Numbered from the stretch's first letter, positions 8,201 to 15,583 are shown. The stretch: DNA of 17,917 bases from an uncultured Marinosulfonomonas sp. (GCA_947311455.1 CAMZKY010000279.1:1-17917); one strand, 5' to 3'. Notes: generated by a model from the letters alone, not told the origin. Numbers and translations are program-made.

Positions 8201-8983
8201 CCGGATTTCCGCCAAATCACCCAGTGTCACCACGCGGTCACCATTGATTTTCACCGGTAGGTTATAGATGTCGGAGGGTTCATCAAAAGACGACGGGATT
8301 TTAACGGCAAACGCGCCTGTATCGGTTTCCACTTCACCAGCCGCGATCAGTTGGTTGTTATTCACCACGACATTGATCAAATCGGCGGCCGTTACATTGT
8401 ATGATTCAAGGCGCAAGGGATCGATGATCACCTCAAGCATTTCATCGCGGTGTCCCGTTAGGGCGGCCTCAAGAACCGGATCAAGCTGTTCGATGCGATC
8501 TTGTAAATCTTTGGCCACGCGGAGCAATGTGCGCTCTGGAACGGATCCGGTTAGATTAATGATAATAATGGGAAATTCCGAGAAATTGATCTCGGACACT
8601 GTGTATTTGTCGGCACCCGAAGGGAAATTGGCCTCAACGGTATTCATTTTGTCACGTACGTCGGCCAGAATTGCGCCTTTGTCCCAGCCAAATTCAAACT
8701 CAAGCTGAAGGCCCGCATAGTTTTCCGCCGCTGTTGCCGACATGGATTTCAAACCATCCAGATCGGCCATCTCGGTTTCCATTGGCTTAACCAGCAGTTT
8801 TTCGGAATCAATCGCTGAAATACCCGGAAAAGGCACCGAGATAAACAACATCGGGATCTCGATGTCTGGTTCGCCTTCTTTGGGTAAAGTGACATAGGCC
8901 ATGACGCCGGCAATCAACGACAGCATGATAAATGCCAGCACCATACGGGCGCGTTGAGCCGCCCAATCAACGATACCCGTCAT
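5243..8983 (-). CDS. RND efflux pump, inner-membrane permease subunit
   Basis: A 1246-residue proton-driven RND (AcrB-like) transporter, working with the adaptor encoded just upstream and an outer-membrane channel not in this window. The N-terminus MTGIVDWAAQRARMV leads into the first helix, followed by the first porter domain (ITYPG-like region PFPGISAIDSEKL at 51-63), helices 2-6 (about 338-488), helix 7 at about 611-628, the second porter domain and helices 8-12 (about 970-1135). In helix 4 the motif is VDGAIVVVE (401-409): the first of AcrB's two Asp is kept and the second is Gly; the AcrB Lys940 site reads VNNNIVLID (1037-1045). This fits a non-AcrB subfamily. Two extra hydrophobic segments (about 511-531 and 553-580) precede helix 7, and a charged tail rich in Asp/Glu covers 1141-1246. 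Typical members have about 1050 residues. The substrate is unknown. Confidence 0.93.
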   Translation of the reverse strand: MTGIVDWAAQRARMVLAFIMLSLIAGVMAYVTLPKEGEPDIEIPMLFISVPFPGISAIDSEKLLVKPMETEMADLDGLKSMSATAAENYAGLQLEFEFGWDKGAILADVRDKMNTVEANFPSGADKYTVSEINFSEFPIIIINLTGSVPERTLLRVAKDLQDRIEQLDPVLEAALTGHRDEMLEVIIDPLRLESYNVTAADLINVVVNNNQLIAAGEVETDTGAFAVKIPSSFDEPSDIYNLPVKINGDRVVTLGDLAEIRLTFEDRRGIARFNGVNTVALQVSKRKGFNIIDTAELVKDVVEQEQAKWSPELKASVNVGTSNDQSRIVGSMVRQLEGSVLTAIALVMIVVLASLGTRSALLVGFAIPTSFLLCFVLLSLMGITVSNIVMFGLILAVGMLVDGAIVVVEYADRRAAEGASPMQSYVDAAKRMFWPIVSSTATTLCAFLPMLFWPGVAGQFMGMLPVTLIFVLTASLVVALVYLPVMGGVTGNMARAFSEVSKLLKPLPWIVRAALAIGALYLVFVGAMTGLNPDYIPPLGTLISNIKTENPGSMGIALTVLLQSAPFLLATVLASITLGAAKITRKEKRVQAGYARSWFGWVIRFLTGNPIMPVATIVVVVLFVATVFQTFKENNLGTEFFVASEPEQAIVFVLQRGNLSLKEKDAMVKQVEDVILNTPGVQSAFAFAGRGGLNVNTSGANAPRDTIGRVQIELVPWSERSDIAELDGDLVIQNLKERLTHIPGIKTEILKMSRGPSSGKPIQLRLKGDSWEDLNKAAAIVSTKFGTIQALTDIEDTRPLPGIDQQIDVDVERAGRYGADVRTVGAMVQLVTRGILLDTMRIDSSDEEIEIRVRLPEKDRVLSTLDTLRVRTRDGLIPLANFITRKPVRKLGEINRKGQQRYFDVKADVIDGQIKIETDEDGNDKEIPINANERIAVITSWLSTDNPLPDGISWEWSGSNDEEKETGAFLGKAFLGALGLMFIILLAQFNSFYNSVLVLLAVVLSTTGVLIGMMVMEQTFSMIMTGTGIVALAGIVVNNNIVLIDTYQEYSGFMPRLEAIARTAQDRLRPVLLTTITTMAGLAPMMYGLSLDFFNGGYSIDSPTALWWKQLATAIVFGLGIATVLTLVFTPSMLALRVWVGKGAYGSGNWLKAIISGRNNKARRDIKLNRANRRIKSPEILWGTDDYCAVSNDDQSIPEDSDIDDDDELNVEDIKKVLSQKIKPIEQSEPDEIEKGTDKAPIQAAE

Positions 8984-10239
8984 TGTGCGGCCTCCTGATA
9001 GGTGACATCAACGTCGACACCGGCAATCACATATTCTTGCCCCGTCACAATCACACTGACTTGATCTGGCAGGCCGGAGACCCAAACCCCTTCAACAACA
9101 TCGCGCAAAATTGTTACTGGTGCAAAGCCAACAATATTGCCTTCATTCACAATACGAACCCCAAGAGTGCCTTCATTGTTAAGCGTCAATGCGGATTGAG
9201 GAAGTAAATGCGCGCGGTCGCCTGCCGCAGCAATCAGGATTTCTGCGGTTTGTCCGTCTCGGATTAAGCTGTCGGAGTTTGGAATTTGGGCTTCGACACG
9301 AAATGTGCGGGTTCTTTCATCGGCTGAGCGTGACAGAAAACTGATTTTTCCATCTATTTTCTGGCCCGTTGCCAGCCTTGCACCCACTCTAGCTCCAAGA
9401 GAGATGCGCCCGATTTCCGTTTCTGGTGCAAATCCAACCAGATGGATCGGATCAAGCTGCAAGATTGTTGCGCAGGGCGCGCCAGGTTGAAGCAAGGTGC
9501 CCAATTCGGCGGTGTCTTGTTCAAGGATGCCACCAAATGGGGCTTTTAGAACCAGATGCTCGATGTCTTTTTTAGTTGCTGCAACTTGCGCAAGGGCCGC
9601 TTCAACGGCGGCTTCGGCGGATTGGACACCTGCTTTGGCGGATTCTATGCCTGCTTTGGCGGTTTCGAGCACGGCTTGAGCTTGTGCAACACGGGTGTCG
9701 CTGGCGTAGCCCCCTTCTTTTAATTTACGGGCTGCGTTGTCGTTTATTTTGGCCTCGTGTAGGGATGCGTTTGCGCCCAGTAATCGCGATTTTGCTTCGG
9801 GAATGCGGGATTTCGCTTCGCTCAGGGCTGCCAGCGCCCGCTTTAGCGAAACTTCGCGCGTGCCTGGATCTAGCTGGCACAATATTTGGCCCGCAGAAAT
9901 CGTTGTCCCTTTGCGGATTGGAGCAGAAATAACCTTGCCCGAGGTTTCGGCTAAAACATTGACGCGTCGCGATGCTTCGGTGCGGCCTCTTAGTAATACA
10001 CCGCCATTGATTGTCTGCGCTGAGGAGCGCATGGCAACGACAGAAACAACCGACTGGCCTGTGTCAGCCTTGCTTTGATCGGCAATGACAGGGGGGGTGG
10101 TTTGAACATCTGCGTCTGCGGAGCGGGTTTCCGATATGCTTTGCCCCTGACTAAAGCCAAGCAATCGATCGCGTTCGAAAACGATAAGATAAAGAAAGCC
10201 ACCAACCAATAGTGCAACGATGAAGGGAATAATGCGCAT
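8980..10239 (-). CDS. RND efflux periplasmic adaptor (membrane fusion protein)
   Basis: A 419-residue adaptor that joins the RND pump to an outer-membrane channel. From the N-terminus: one membrane anchor (MRIIPFIVALLVGGFLYLIVF, 1-21); a Ser/Thr/Asp-rich linker; the first lipoyl half-motif (VLAETSGKVISAPIRKGTTI); a long alpha-helical hairpin with repeated Ala-Lys/Ala-Glu heptads (for example AKAGIESAKAGVQSAEAAV); the second lipoyl half-motif (LKAPFGGILEQDTAELG); then beta-barrel and membrane-proximal domains. The start at 10239 is chosen because the membrane anchor begins there; the frame is open to 10383 but the added residues have no family character. The stop overlaps the pump's ATG in ATGA (8980-8983), so translation is coupled. 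No transcriptional regulator for this operon lies nearby. Confidence 0.92.
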   Translation of the reverse strand: MRIIPFIVALLVGGFLYLIVFERDRLLGFSQGQSISETRSADADVQTTPPVIADQSKADTGQSVVSVVAMRSSAQTINGGVLLRGRTEASRRVNVLAETSGKVISAPIRKGTTISAGQILCQLDPGTREVSLKRALAALSEAKSRIPEAKSRLLGANASLHEAKINDNAARKLKEGGYASDTRVAQAQAVLETAKAGIESAKAGVQSAEAAVEAALAQVAATKKDIEHLVLKAPFGGILEQDTAELGTLLQPGAPCATILQLDPIHLVGFAPETEIGRISLGARVGARLATGQKIDGKISFLSRSADERTRTFRVEAQIPNSDSLIRDGQTAEILIAAAGDRAHLLPQSALTLNNEGTLGVRIVNEGNIVGFAPVTILRDVVEGVWVSGLPDQVSVIVTGQEYVIAGVDVDVTYQEAAQ

Positions 10240-10467
10240 GTTAGAATATACAGATGCCGTAGCATCTCCCGTTTGGAATAGTTTCGTTCGTGATACTCTA
10301 GCAGATTTACCACTGCAAGTAAAAACTAAACTAACCTGTTTACTTTTTGTTATTTTAAGCTGTTTGCCAAAGAAAACGCCCAAATGTTCAGATTATCGCC
10401 ACTTGGCAATTTGTTACGCAGGGGTTAAGACAATGAAGAGCAGATAATCTTAGGCGGAGTCCCAATT
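10240..10467. promoter_or_regulatory. Divergent control region, efflux operon / yfgM operon
   Basis: A 228-base gap between the adaptor start (minus strand) and yfgM (plus strand). Toward yfgM, TTGGCA at 10403-10408 with TTAAGA at 10425-10430 (16-base spacing) is a weak promoter candidate. AAGTAAA (10317-10323) and TTTACTT (10339-10345) form a small inverted repeat in an AT-rich stretch that could be an operator or part of the efflux promoter. Small open frames here look like chance. Confidence 0.35.
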
Positions 10468-11121
10468 GTGAGCCAAAACGAAAGTTTCATTGAAGAAGTT
10501 TCAGAAGAAGTTCGTCGTGATCGCCTTTTTGCGTTAATGCGCAAATACGGGTGGATTGCGGTTCTGGCAGTGGTTATTTTGGTAGGCGGTGCTGCATACA
10601 ATGAATGGCAAAAATCTAATGCGCTCGCGAAAGCGCGGGATTTGGGTGATTCAATTGTAAGTGCCTTAGATATTGAAGATCGCACGAAATCCATTTTGGC
10701 GCTTCAATCCGTTCAATACGATGGGGATGGGCAAGCGATTGTGAAGCTGCTGATTGCGGATGAAGCCCAACGAGGTGGGGATACCAGCGCAGCGGCTAAA
10801 GTTTACCGGCAGATGATTTCGAATGCGGCATTTTCAAAACCCTATCAGGATTTAGCGGCTTTCAAACTGATTTTGCTGGAAGGCGCAGACATGGGTGCGG
10901 ATGAAAGAACTAAAATCCTTGCCGATCTTGCACGCCCAGGGGCGGCTTTTCGCCTATTGGCGGAGGAGCAATTGGTGCTTATTGATATAGAGAACGGGGA
11001 CAAAGACGCTGCATTGGATCGCTTGAATGCAATTGTTGCCGATGTTGATGTTACAAGAGACTTGCGCAATCGGGCATCTTTGATGATTGTGGCGTTAGGT
11101 GGGAAGATCGAAGCATCCTAA
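10468..11121 (+). CDS. yfgM: YfgM-like tetratricopeptide-fold membrane protein
   Basis: A 217-residue single-pass inner-membrane protein: cytoplasmic N-terminus rich in Glu/Arg (MSQNESFIEEVSEEVRRDRL), a helix at about 27-45 (YGWIAVLAVVILVGGAAY), then a mostly helical periplasmic domain with degenerate TPR-like Ala-rich repeats. This is the layout of YfgM, which in E. coli associates with the periplasmic chaperone/translocon machinery and is encoded next to bamB and der, as here. The start is GTG at 10468, supported by GGAG at 10455-10458 nine bases away. It is the first gene of the likely yfgM-bamB-luxR-luxI-der series. Sequence conservation of this family is weak, so the call leans partly on gene order. 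Confidence 0.82.
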   Translation: MSQNESFIEEVSEEVRRDRLFALMRKYGWIAVLAVVILVGGAAYNEWQKSNALAKARDLGDSIVSALDIEDRTKSILALQSVQYDGDGQAIVKLLIADEAQRGGDTSAAAKVYRQMISNAAFSKPYQDLAAFKLILLEGADMGADERTKILADLARPGAAFRLLAEEQLVLIDIENGDKDAALDRLNAIVADVDVTRDLRNRASLMIVALGGKIEAS

Positions 11122-11157
11122 CAAGAGATGCACAATCAAAACGATCGGGGAAAAGCA

Positions 11158-12537
11158 GTGGCAATATTTACGAAAGAACCAATGTCTGAAGAACAAATCC
11201 AAACGAAAATGTTGCTACCTAAGGTAGTGGGAATTGTCTCAATTATTTCAGTTGCAGCTTTGGTTGGCGGGTGTGCAAAGCAGGAACTGATCCTTGAAGG
11301 GCAGCGTGTTAATTTACGCACGCCCCTTGAAGGCGCCGAGCAACCCGCAGCGGCACCTGAAAACCAGTCTGTGAAAATATCTCTTGGTAAAACGGTCGCA
11401 AACGCCAGCTGGACACATCGTAACGGCAGTGCAGAGCATCAAATCAAGCATCCAGCATTGGGCGCAAATTTAACTGAAATTTGGGCGGCTAAAATTGGTG
11501 CAGGTGAAAGCCGGAAGTATCGAATTACCGCTGACCCAGTGGTTTCAAATGGGCGCGTGTTCACTTTGGATTCACACGCAAACGTTATGGCGCATTCCAC
11601 AAGTGGGGAAGCCCTGTGGGTGCACGACCTGACACCAGCCTCAGACCGGCAGGGAGATGCCTCAGGGGGCGGTCTAGCCGTTGAGGGTGGAACGGTGTTT
11701 GCCACCACCGGCTATGGCGCTTTGATCGCTATAGATGCCGCTACGGGTAACGAGCTGTGGGTGCAAAAGCTTGAAGCATCGGCAACGGGCGCACCAACCG
11801 TGCGTGACGGGATCGTTTATGTCTCCGCACGTGATAGTTCTGGCTGGGCTATAGATGCAAAATCCGGCCGCGTGAAATGGCAGCTTCCTGCAACGCCGAC
11901 ACCTTCCGTTGTATCTGGCGGTGCAGGCCCTGTTGTTACTGATAAATTTGCAATTTTCCCCTTTGGCTCTGGCGAGCTTGTCGCGGCGTTTCGTAAAGGC
12001 GGTATTCGTATTTGGGCGTCTCAGATTTCCGGAAAGCGCCGTGGGCGGGCGTATGCAAGCATTAGTGATATTACCGGTGATCCTGTTGTTTCTGGAAATA
12101 CCGTCTATGTGGCCAGCCAATCTGGCCGGTTAGCCGCTATTGATATCGGAAGTGGTGAACGCATCTGGACGGCAAAAGAAGGCAGCTATAGCCCTGTTTG
12201 GGCCGTTGGCGGATCTGTGTTTCTTGTCTCTGATCAGGCTGAATTGGTGCGGCTGGATGCACAAAACGGTGCGCGCATTTGGGGAACTAAACTTCCATAT
12301 TATACCAAGGTAAAACCAAAACGCCGGCAAGCAGTATTCTCGCATTTTGGACCAGTGCTTGCGGGTGGGCGTCTTATTGTTTCATCAAGCGACGGCTTCA
12401 TCCGCTCGTATAATCCTATGGACGGCTCGCTGATATCTACCGTTGAAATCAAAGGCGGCGCGGCAACAAATCCTGTGGTTGCCGGAGGCGTACTCTATGT
12501 TGTGTCTAAAAAAGGCCAACTTCATGCATATAGATAG
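11158..12537 (+). CDS. bamB: Outer-membrane assembly lipoprotein BamB
   Basis: A PQQ-like beta-propeller lipoprotein of the BAM complex, which inserts beta-barrel proteins into the outer membrane. A signal peptide (VVGIVSIISVAALVGGC) ends in a lipobox with Cys39 (counting from 11158). Propeller blades are marked by repeated aromatic turns: ALWVHDL, NELWVQKL, RVKWQLP, IRIWASQI, ERIWTAKEG and ARIWGTKL. The start is ambiguous. I prefer GTG at 11158 because GGGGA at 11147-11151 sits six bases upstream in a context nearly identical to that of the LysM gene; an in-frame ATG at 11128 has only AAGAG touching it, and ATGs at 11185 and 11209 would shorten the leader (11209 gives the most standard signal peptide). 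It follows yfgM by 36 bases (or 6 with the early start). Confidence 0.9.
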   Translation: MAIFTKEPMSEEQIQTKMLLPKVVGIVSIISVAALVGGCAKQELILEGQRVNLRTPLEGAEQPAAAPENQSVKISLGKTVANASWTHRNGSAEHQIKHPALGANLTEIWAAKIGAGESRKYRITADPVVSNGRVFTLDSHANVMAHSTSGEALWVHDLTPASDRQGDASGGGLAVEGGTVFATTGYGALIAIDAATGNELWVQKLEASATGAPTVRDGIVYVSARDSSGWAIDAKSGRVKWQLPATPTPSVVSGGAGPVVTDKFAIFPFGSGELVAAFRKGGIRIWASQISGKRRGRAYASISDITGDPVVSGNTVYVASQSGRLAAIDIGSGERIWTAKEGSYSPVWAVGGSVFLVSDQAELVRLDAQNGARIWGTKLPYYTKVKPKRRQAVFSHFGPVLAGGRLIVSSSDGFIRSYNPMDGSLISTVEIKGGAATNPVVAGGVLYVVSKKGQLHAYR

Positions 12538-12613
12538 TAATCTCCGGTAGAAAAGTTCGCTCGCAACACTCTTTACGGTTGATAATCCGAGGCGCAGCAG
12601 GCAACATCTGACC

Positions 12614-13225
12614 ATGTTCTTAGGCAAAGCAATAGATTCGGCATTTCAAGAGCTCGATATACTAGCACCCGCTGGATATGCTGCGGGATTAAAGCTTAGG
12701 TTTTCGGGCCCTGCATTGGTGCGCGAAACTTATCCAGCTAAATGGAAAGAACATTACGCAGAAAGCTTGATGGCATATTGGGATCCTGTCGTGGTTTGGG
12801 CCTTGGCCAATACTGGTCACATTCGATGGTGCGATCTAAAGATACCTGATCCGATGGGCGTTTTCAAACAAGCACGTGAATTTGATATCAATTTTGGTGT
12901 CGTGATTTCTACGGGTAAAATATCGAAACGATCAATGCTTGGTATGGCGCGTTCGGATCGTGAATTTACTGATGAAGAAATTGAGCAAGCCACTGAAATT
13001 TTTATTAAAATTCACGATCTTGTCACAGAACGAAAAACCCTGACATTCAATCAAGCCGAAGCATTACGACTTATCGCTGGGGGCGATTTACATAGTGCAG
13101 CTGCTGAGAAAATAGGTATCTCTGAAAGTGCGCTTAAGGCGAGGTTGAAATCTGCTCGCGTTCGTTTAAATGCGCGATCAACTGCCGAGGCAATCACACG
13201 GGCCAAAGAACAGAATCTGCTCTGA
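12614..13225 (+). CDS. LuxR-type quorum-sensing regulator
   Basis: A 203-residue regulator with an N-terminal acyl-homoserine-lactone-binding domain and a C-terminal LuxR helix-turn-helix (about 140-203). The ligand-pocket residues fit TraR exactly in spacing: Trp44, Tyr48, Asp57, Pro58 and Trp72 match TraR W57, Y61, D70, P71 and W85, so signal binding is likely. In the DNA-binding domain, Leu151 and Gly157 match TraR L182 and G188, but the position of the near-invariant Glu178 is Gln147 (LTFNQAEAL). The recognition region reads AAAEKIGISESALKARLKSARVRL. The protein is shorter than TraR (234). ATG at 12614 has only a distant, weak AGGC (about 12596), so translation may be poor. It lies 76 bases after bamB with no terminator between, and 48 bases before the synthase gene. 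I saw no convincing lux-box dyad upstream. Confidence 0.9.
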   Translation: MFLGKAIDSAFQELDILAPAGYAAGLKLRFSGPALVRETYPAKWKEHYAESLMAYWDPVVVWALANTGHIRWCDLKIPDPMGVFKQAREFDINFGVVISTGKISKRSMLGMARSDREFTDEEIEQATEIFIKIHDLVTERKTLTFNQAEALRLIAGGDLHSAAAEKIGISESALKARLKSARVRLNARSTAEAITRAKEQNLL

Positions 13226-13273
13226 ATAAACGCTTCCTTAAACTGACGACCCACGCCAATAGGAGGCAACACA

Positions 13274-13864
13274 ATGCAAGCTACAACTCTGTCCTTTAAC
13301 AACATCCACATGCACGGCGAACTTTTCGGAAACATCTTTCGGGCGCGCCATGACGTTTTTATTCAACGTAATAAATGGGCCCTAACCAACACCGAAGGCA
13401 TGGAATACGATCAATACGACACACCTGCGTGTCGCTGGATCGCAATTCATGATAATAATCAACAGGTTATGGCGGGTATCCGGTTGACACCAACCACGGC
13501 ACAAAACGGAATTTATTCTTATATGATCCGCGATGCACAACTGGGAATTCTGGATACTATTCCAAAAGACATCATGACAGAAGAAGCTCCTGTTTGCGAC
13601 GATGTCTGGGAAGGCACCCGCATTTTCGTGAGCCAATCCGTGCCGGGAAAACAGCGTTTCCGCGTGCATATGCAACTGGTTCATCAGATGATTGATGCCG
13701 CAGAAAAGCTGGGTGCCAAACGCATCATCGGGATTATTCCGCATACGATGTGCAAAGCAGGCAAACGCATGGGTGTTGATATTCATGAGGCTGGCCCCGT
13801 AACCAACATTGATGGCGTCGACAATGTAAGTGTTTCGATCAATGTGAAACCTCAACTTCACTAA
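13274..13864 (+). CDS. LuxI-type acyl-homoserine-lactone synthase
   Basis: A 196-residue autoinducer synthase, a cytoplasmic enzyme of the GNAT-like fold that makes N-acyl-homoserine lactone from S-adenosylmethionine and an acyl carrier (acyl-ACP or acyl-CoA). Conserved residues are present with family spacing: Arg25, Phe29, Trp35, Asp46, Asp49, Arg70, and Glu113 with Arg116 in WEGTRIFV (LuxI family R24, F28, W34, D45, D48, R69, E/R pair). No inactivating change is visible, so I infer an active enzyme. AGGAGG at 13261-13266, seven bases before the ATG, is the strongest ribosome-binding site in this operon, in contrast to the weak one of luxR. It directly follows its probable partner regulator. 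Acyl chain length and oxidation cannot be read from sequence with confidence. Confidence 0.9.
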   Translation: MQATTLSFNNIHMHGELFGNIFRARHDVFIQRNKWALTNTEGMEYDQYDTPACRWIAIHDNNQQVMAGIRLTPTTAQNGIYSYMIRDAQLGILDTIPKDIMTEEAPVCDDVWEGTRIFVSQSVPGKQRFRVHMQLVHQMIDAAEKLGAKRIIGIIPHTMCKAGKRMGVDIHEAGPVTNIDGVDNVSVSINVKPQLH

Positions 13865-13871
13865 CTCCAAT

Positions 13872-13935
13872 CGATACAAGCTGCCGCTAGGGGTTTTCGT
13901 TTCCGAAAAAATACTGTATCGGGGCAGCTTGATCG
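13872..13935 (+). repeat. Imperfect inverted repeat between luxI and der, with competing pairings
   Basis: CGATACAAGCTGCC (13872-13885) and GGCAGCTTGATCG (13923-13935) are inverted copies with one extra A. A second pairing is possible: GATACA (13873-13878) with TGTATC (13915-13920), which shares bases with the first arm, so the two cannot form fully together. TTTTCG (13894-13899) and CGAAAA (13904-13909) form a small inner hairpin. No T-run follows, so it does not look like a terminator. It ends six bases before the der ribosome-binding site (TGGAG, 13941-13945). Confidence 0.65.
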
Positions 13936-13951
13936 TTCTTTGGAGCACGAG

Positions 13952-15412
13952 ATGAGCTTTACACTTGCCATTGTTGGCCGCCCGAATGTGGGGAAATCCA
14001 CTCTTTTCAATCGCTTGGTTGGAAAGAAGCTGGCGTTGGTCGATGACCAACCCGGTGTCACACGTGATTTGCGCGAAGGCGCGGCGCGGCTTGGTGATTT
14101 GCGCTTTACCGTTATTGATACGGCAGGATTGGAAGAGGCGACGGATGAAAGCCTTGAGGGGCGCATGCGCCTTTTGACCGAGCGTGCCGTTGATATGGCC
14201 GATATCTGTTTGTTTATGGTGGATGCACGTGTGGGTATTACCCCAACCGATGAGTTTTTTGCTAACCTATTGAGAAAGCGTGCAAAACACGTGATCTTGG
14301 CTGCGAACAAAGCCGAAGGGCGCGCGGCGGATGGCGGGGTGATCGAGGCCTATTCGCTGGGTCTGGGCGAACCTTTGCGTCTGTCTGCCGAGCACGGTGA
14401 AGGTATGTCGGAACTGCTAACGATGTTGATGCCGCTGGCCGACGAATTTGACGAGCGGGCAACCCAAGATATGCCTGAAACCGATGTCGCTGTTGGTGAA
14501 GATGACGAAGATGCGCCGCGTATCCCGACCAAAGAAAAACCGTTGCAAATCGCCGTGGTTGGCCGCCCGAATGCGGGAAAATCAACGCTGATCAATCAGT
14601 TGCTGGGCGAAGAACGCCTACTCACCGGCCCCGAGGCGGGGATCACCCGCGACGCAATTTCAGTGCAAATGAACTGGGACGGTGTGCCGATCCGGATGTT
14701 TGACACGGCGGGTATGCGCAAAAAGGCACGGGTTCAGGAAAAGCTGGAGAAACTATCGGTTTCTGACGGCTTGCGGGCGGTGAAATTTGCCGAGGTGGTG
14801 ATCGTGTTGATCGACGCTGAAATCCCGTTTGAACAACAGGATCTGTGCATTGCCGATCTGGCCGAACGCGAAGGGCGCGCCGTGGTTCTGGCGGTGAATA
14901 AGTGGGATGTGGAACGCCATAAGCAACAGAAACTAAAGGATTTACGCGAAAGTTTTGAACGCCTGCTGCCTCAGCTGCGTGGCGCACCTTTGGTAACAAT
15001 TTCGGCCCTTACAGGCAAAGGCATGCCGCGCCTGATCGAGGCGGTGATGAAGGCGCATGAGGTCTGGAACCGCCGGGTTTCAACCGCACGCCTGAATCGC
15101 TGGCTGATTGACATGGTCGAGGCCCATCCGCCCCCCGCACCGGCCGGGCGACGGATCAAATTGCGCTATATGACCCAAGCCAAGACCCGTCCACCGGGGT
15201 TTGTGGTGATGTGTTCGATACCGGAAAAATTACCCGCCAGTTATTCGCGTTATCTGGTGAATGGCCTGCGGGAGCATTTCGACATGCCCGGCACGCCGAT
15301 CCGGCTGTGGATGCGCAGCCAGTCCGAAGACAACCCGTATAAAAACAAGAAAAAATCCATACCCAGCCGTTTGAACAAACACATCAAACCCAAAACCGAT
15401 TTTTATGGCTAA
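13952..15412 (+). CDS. der: Ribosome biogenesis GTPase Der
   Basis: A 486-residue essential GTPase with two tandem G domains and a C-terminal KH-like domain; it acts in maturation of the 50S ribosomal subunit. First G domain: GRPNVGKS (9-16), DTAG (56-59), NKAE (119-122), SAEHG (145-149). An acidic linker lies at about 165-190. Second G domain: GRPNAGKS (204-211), DTAGMRKKA (251-259), NKWD (316-319), SALTG (351-355). The KH-like domain covers about 375-465, with a basic tail. NKAE instead of NKxD in the first domain is, as I recall, usual in alphaproteobacterial Der. The start at 13952 has TGGAG at 13941-13945; an alternative upstream TTG adds only four residues. It sits 87 bases after luxI, behind a structured leader, and completes the yfgM-bamB-der order. 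Confidence 0.97.
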   Translation: MSFTLAIVGRPNVGKSTLFNRLVGKKLALVDDQPGVTRDLREGAARLGDLRFTVIDTAGLEEATDESLEGRMRLLTERAVDMADICLFMVDARVGITPTDEFFANLLRKRAKHVILAANKAEGRAADGGVIEAYSLGLGEPLRLSAEHGEGMSELLTMLMPLADEFDERATQDMPETDVAVGEDDEDAPRIPTKEKPLQIAVVGRPNAGKSTLINQLLGEERLLTGPEAGITRDAISVQMNWDGVPIRMFDTAGMRKKARVQEKLEKLSVSDGLRAVKFAEVVIVLIDAEIPFEQQDLCIADLAEREGRAVVLAVNKWDVERHKQQKLKDLRESFERLLPQLRGAPLVTISALTGKGMPRLIEAVMKAHEVWNRRVSTARLNRWLIDMVEAHPPPAPAGRRIKLRYMTQAKTRPPGFVVMCSIPEKLPASYSRYLVNGLREHFDMPGTPIRLWMRSQSEDNPYKNKKKSIPSRLNKHIKPKTDFYG

Positions 15413-15431
15413 AGGCGGGTTTTGAGCCCGA

Positions 15432-15455
15432 ATCGCCTGATCGCCTGATCGCCTT
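15432..15455 (+). repeat. Tandem repeat, three 8-base units
   Basis: ATCGCCTG occurs twice in a row, then ATCGCCTT. It lies just after the der stop and a weak hairpin (CGGG 15416-15419 with CCCG 15427-15430). Confidence 0.85.
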
Positions 15456-15485
15456 ATTAACAAGGGGGATAGGGCGAATTTTGCT

Positions 15486-15529
15486 GTATGGCAATCGTAT
15501 GGCAAGCGTATGGCAAGCGTATGGCAAAA
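15486..15529 (+). repeat. Tandem repeat, four 11-base units
   Basis: Units GTATGGCAATC, GTATGGCAAGC, GTATGGCAAGC and GTATGGCAAAA follow one another without gaps. The middle two are identical; the outer two differ at their last bases. A candidate for length variation between strains. Confidence 0.9.
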
Positions 15530-15583
15530 AATCCGGAAAAATCGTGGTTAACGGTGCGTGCGGCGGAATTGGAGATGGTGCAA

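Noticed and set aside
7434..8267. 277-codon open frame antisense to the RND gene (with 8268-8708 following)
   Set aside because: Lies wholly within a clearly conserved RND coding region; composition is low-complexity Thr/Ser and typical of an antisense shadow.
10240..10383. Extension of the efflux adaptor to an earlier Met
   Set aside because: The added 48 residues precede the membrane anchor, are polar and unlike the family, and would fill the divergent promoter region.
12538..12613. lux-box upstream of luxR
   Set aside because: GATAAT at 12581-12586 resembles a -10 but no -35 or 18-20-base dyad could be found, so no site is claimed.
12614..13864. Recent horizontal transfer of luxRI
   Set aside because: By eye the pair is slightly AT-richer than der, but yfgM and bamB look similar, and no repeats, integrase or att-like duplications flank it.
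13894..13909. Terminator between luxI and der
   Set aside because: The TTTTCG/CGAAAA hairpin has only two G-C pairs and no T-run after it; the larger dyad also lacks a T-run.
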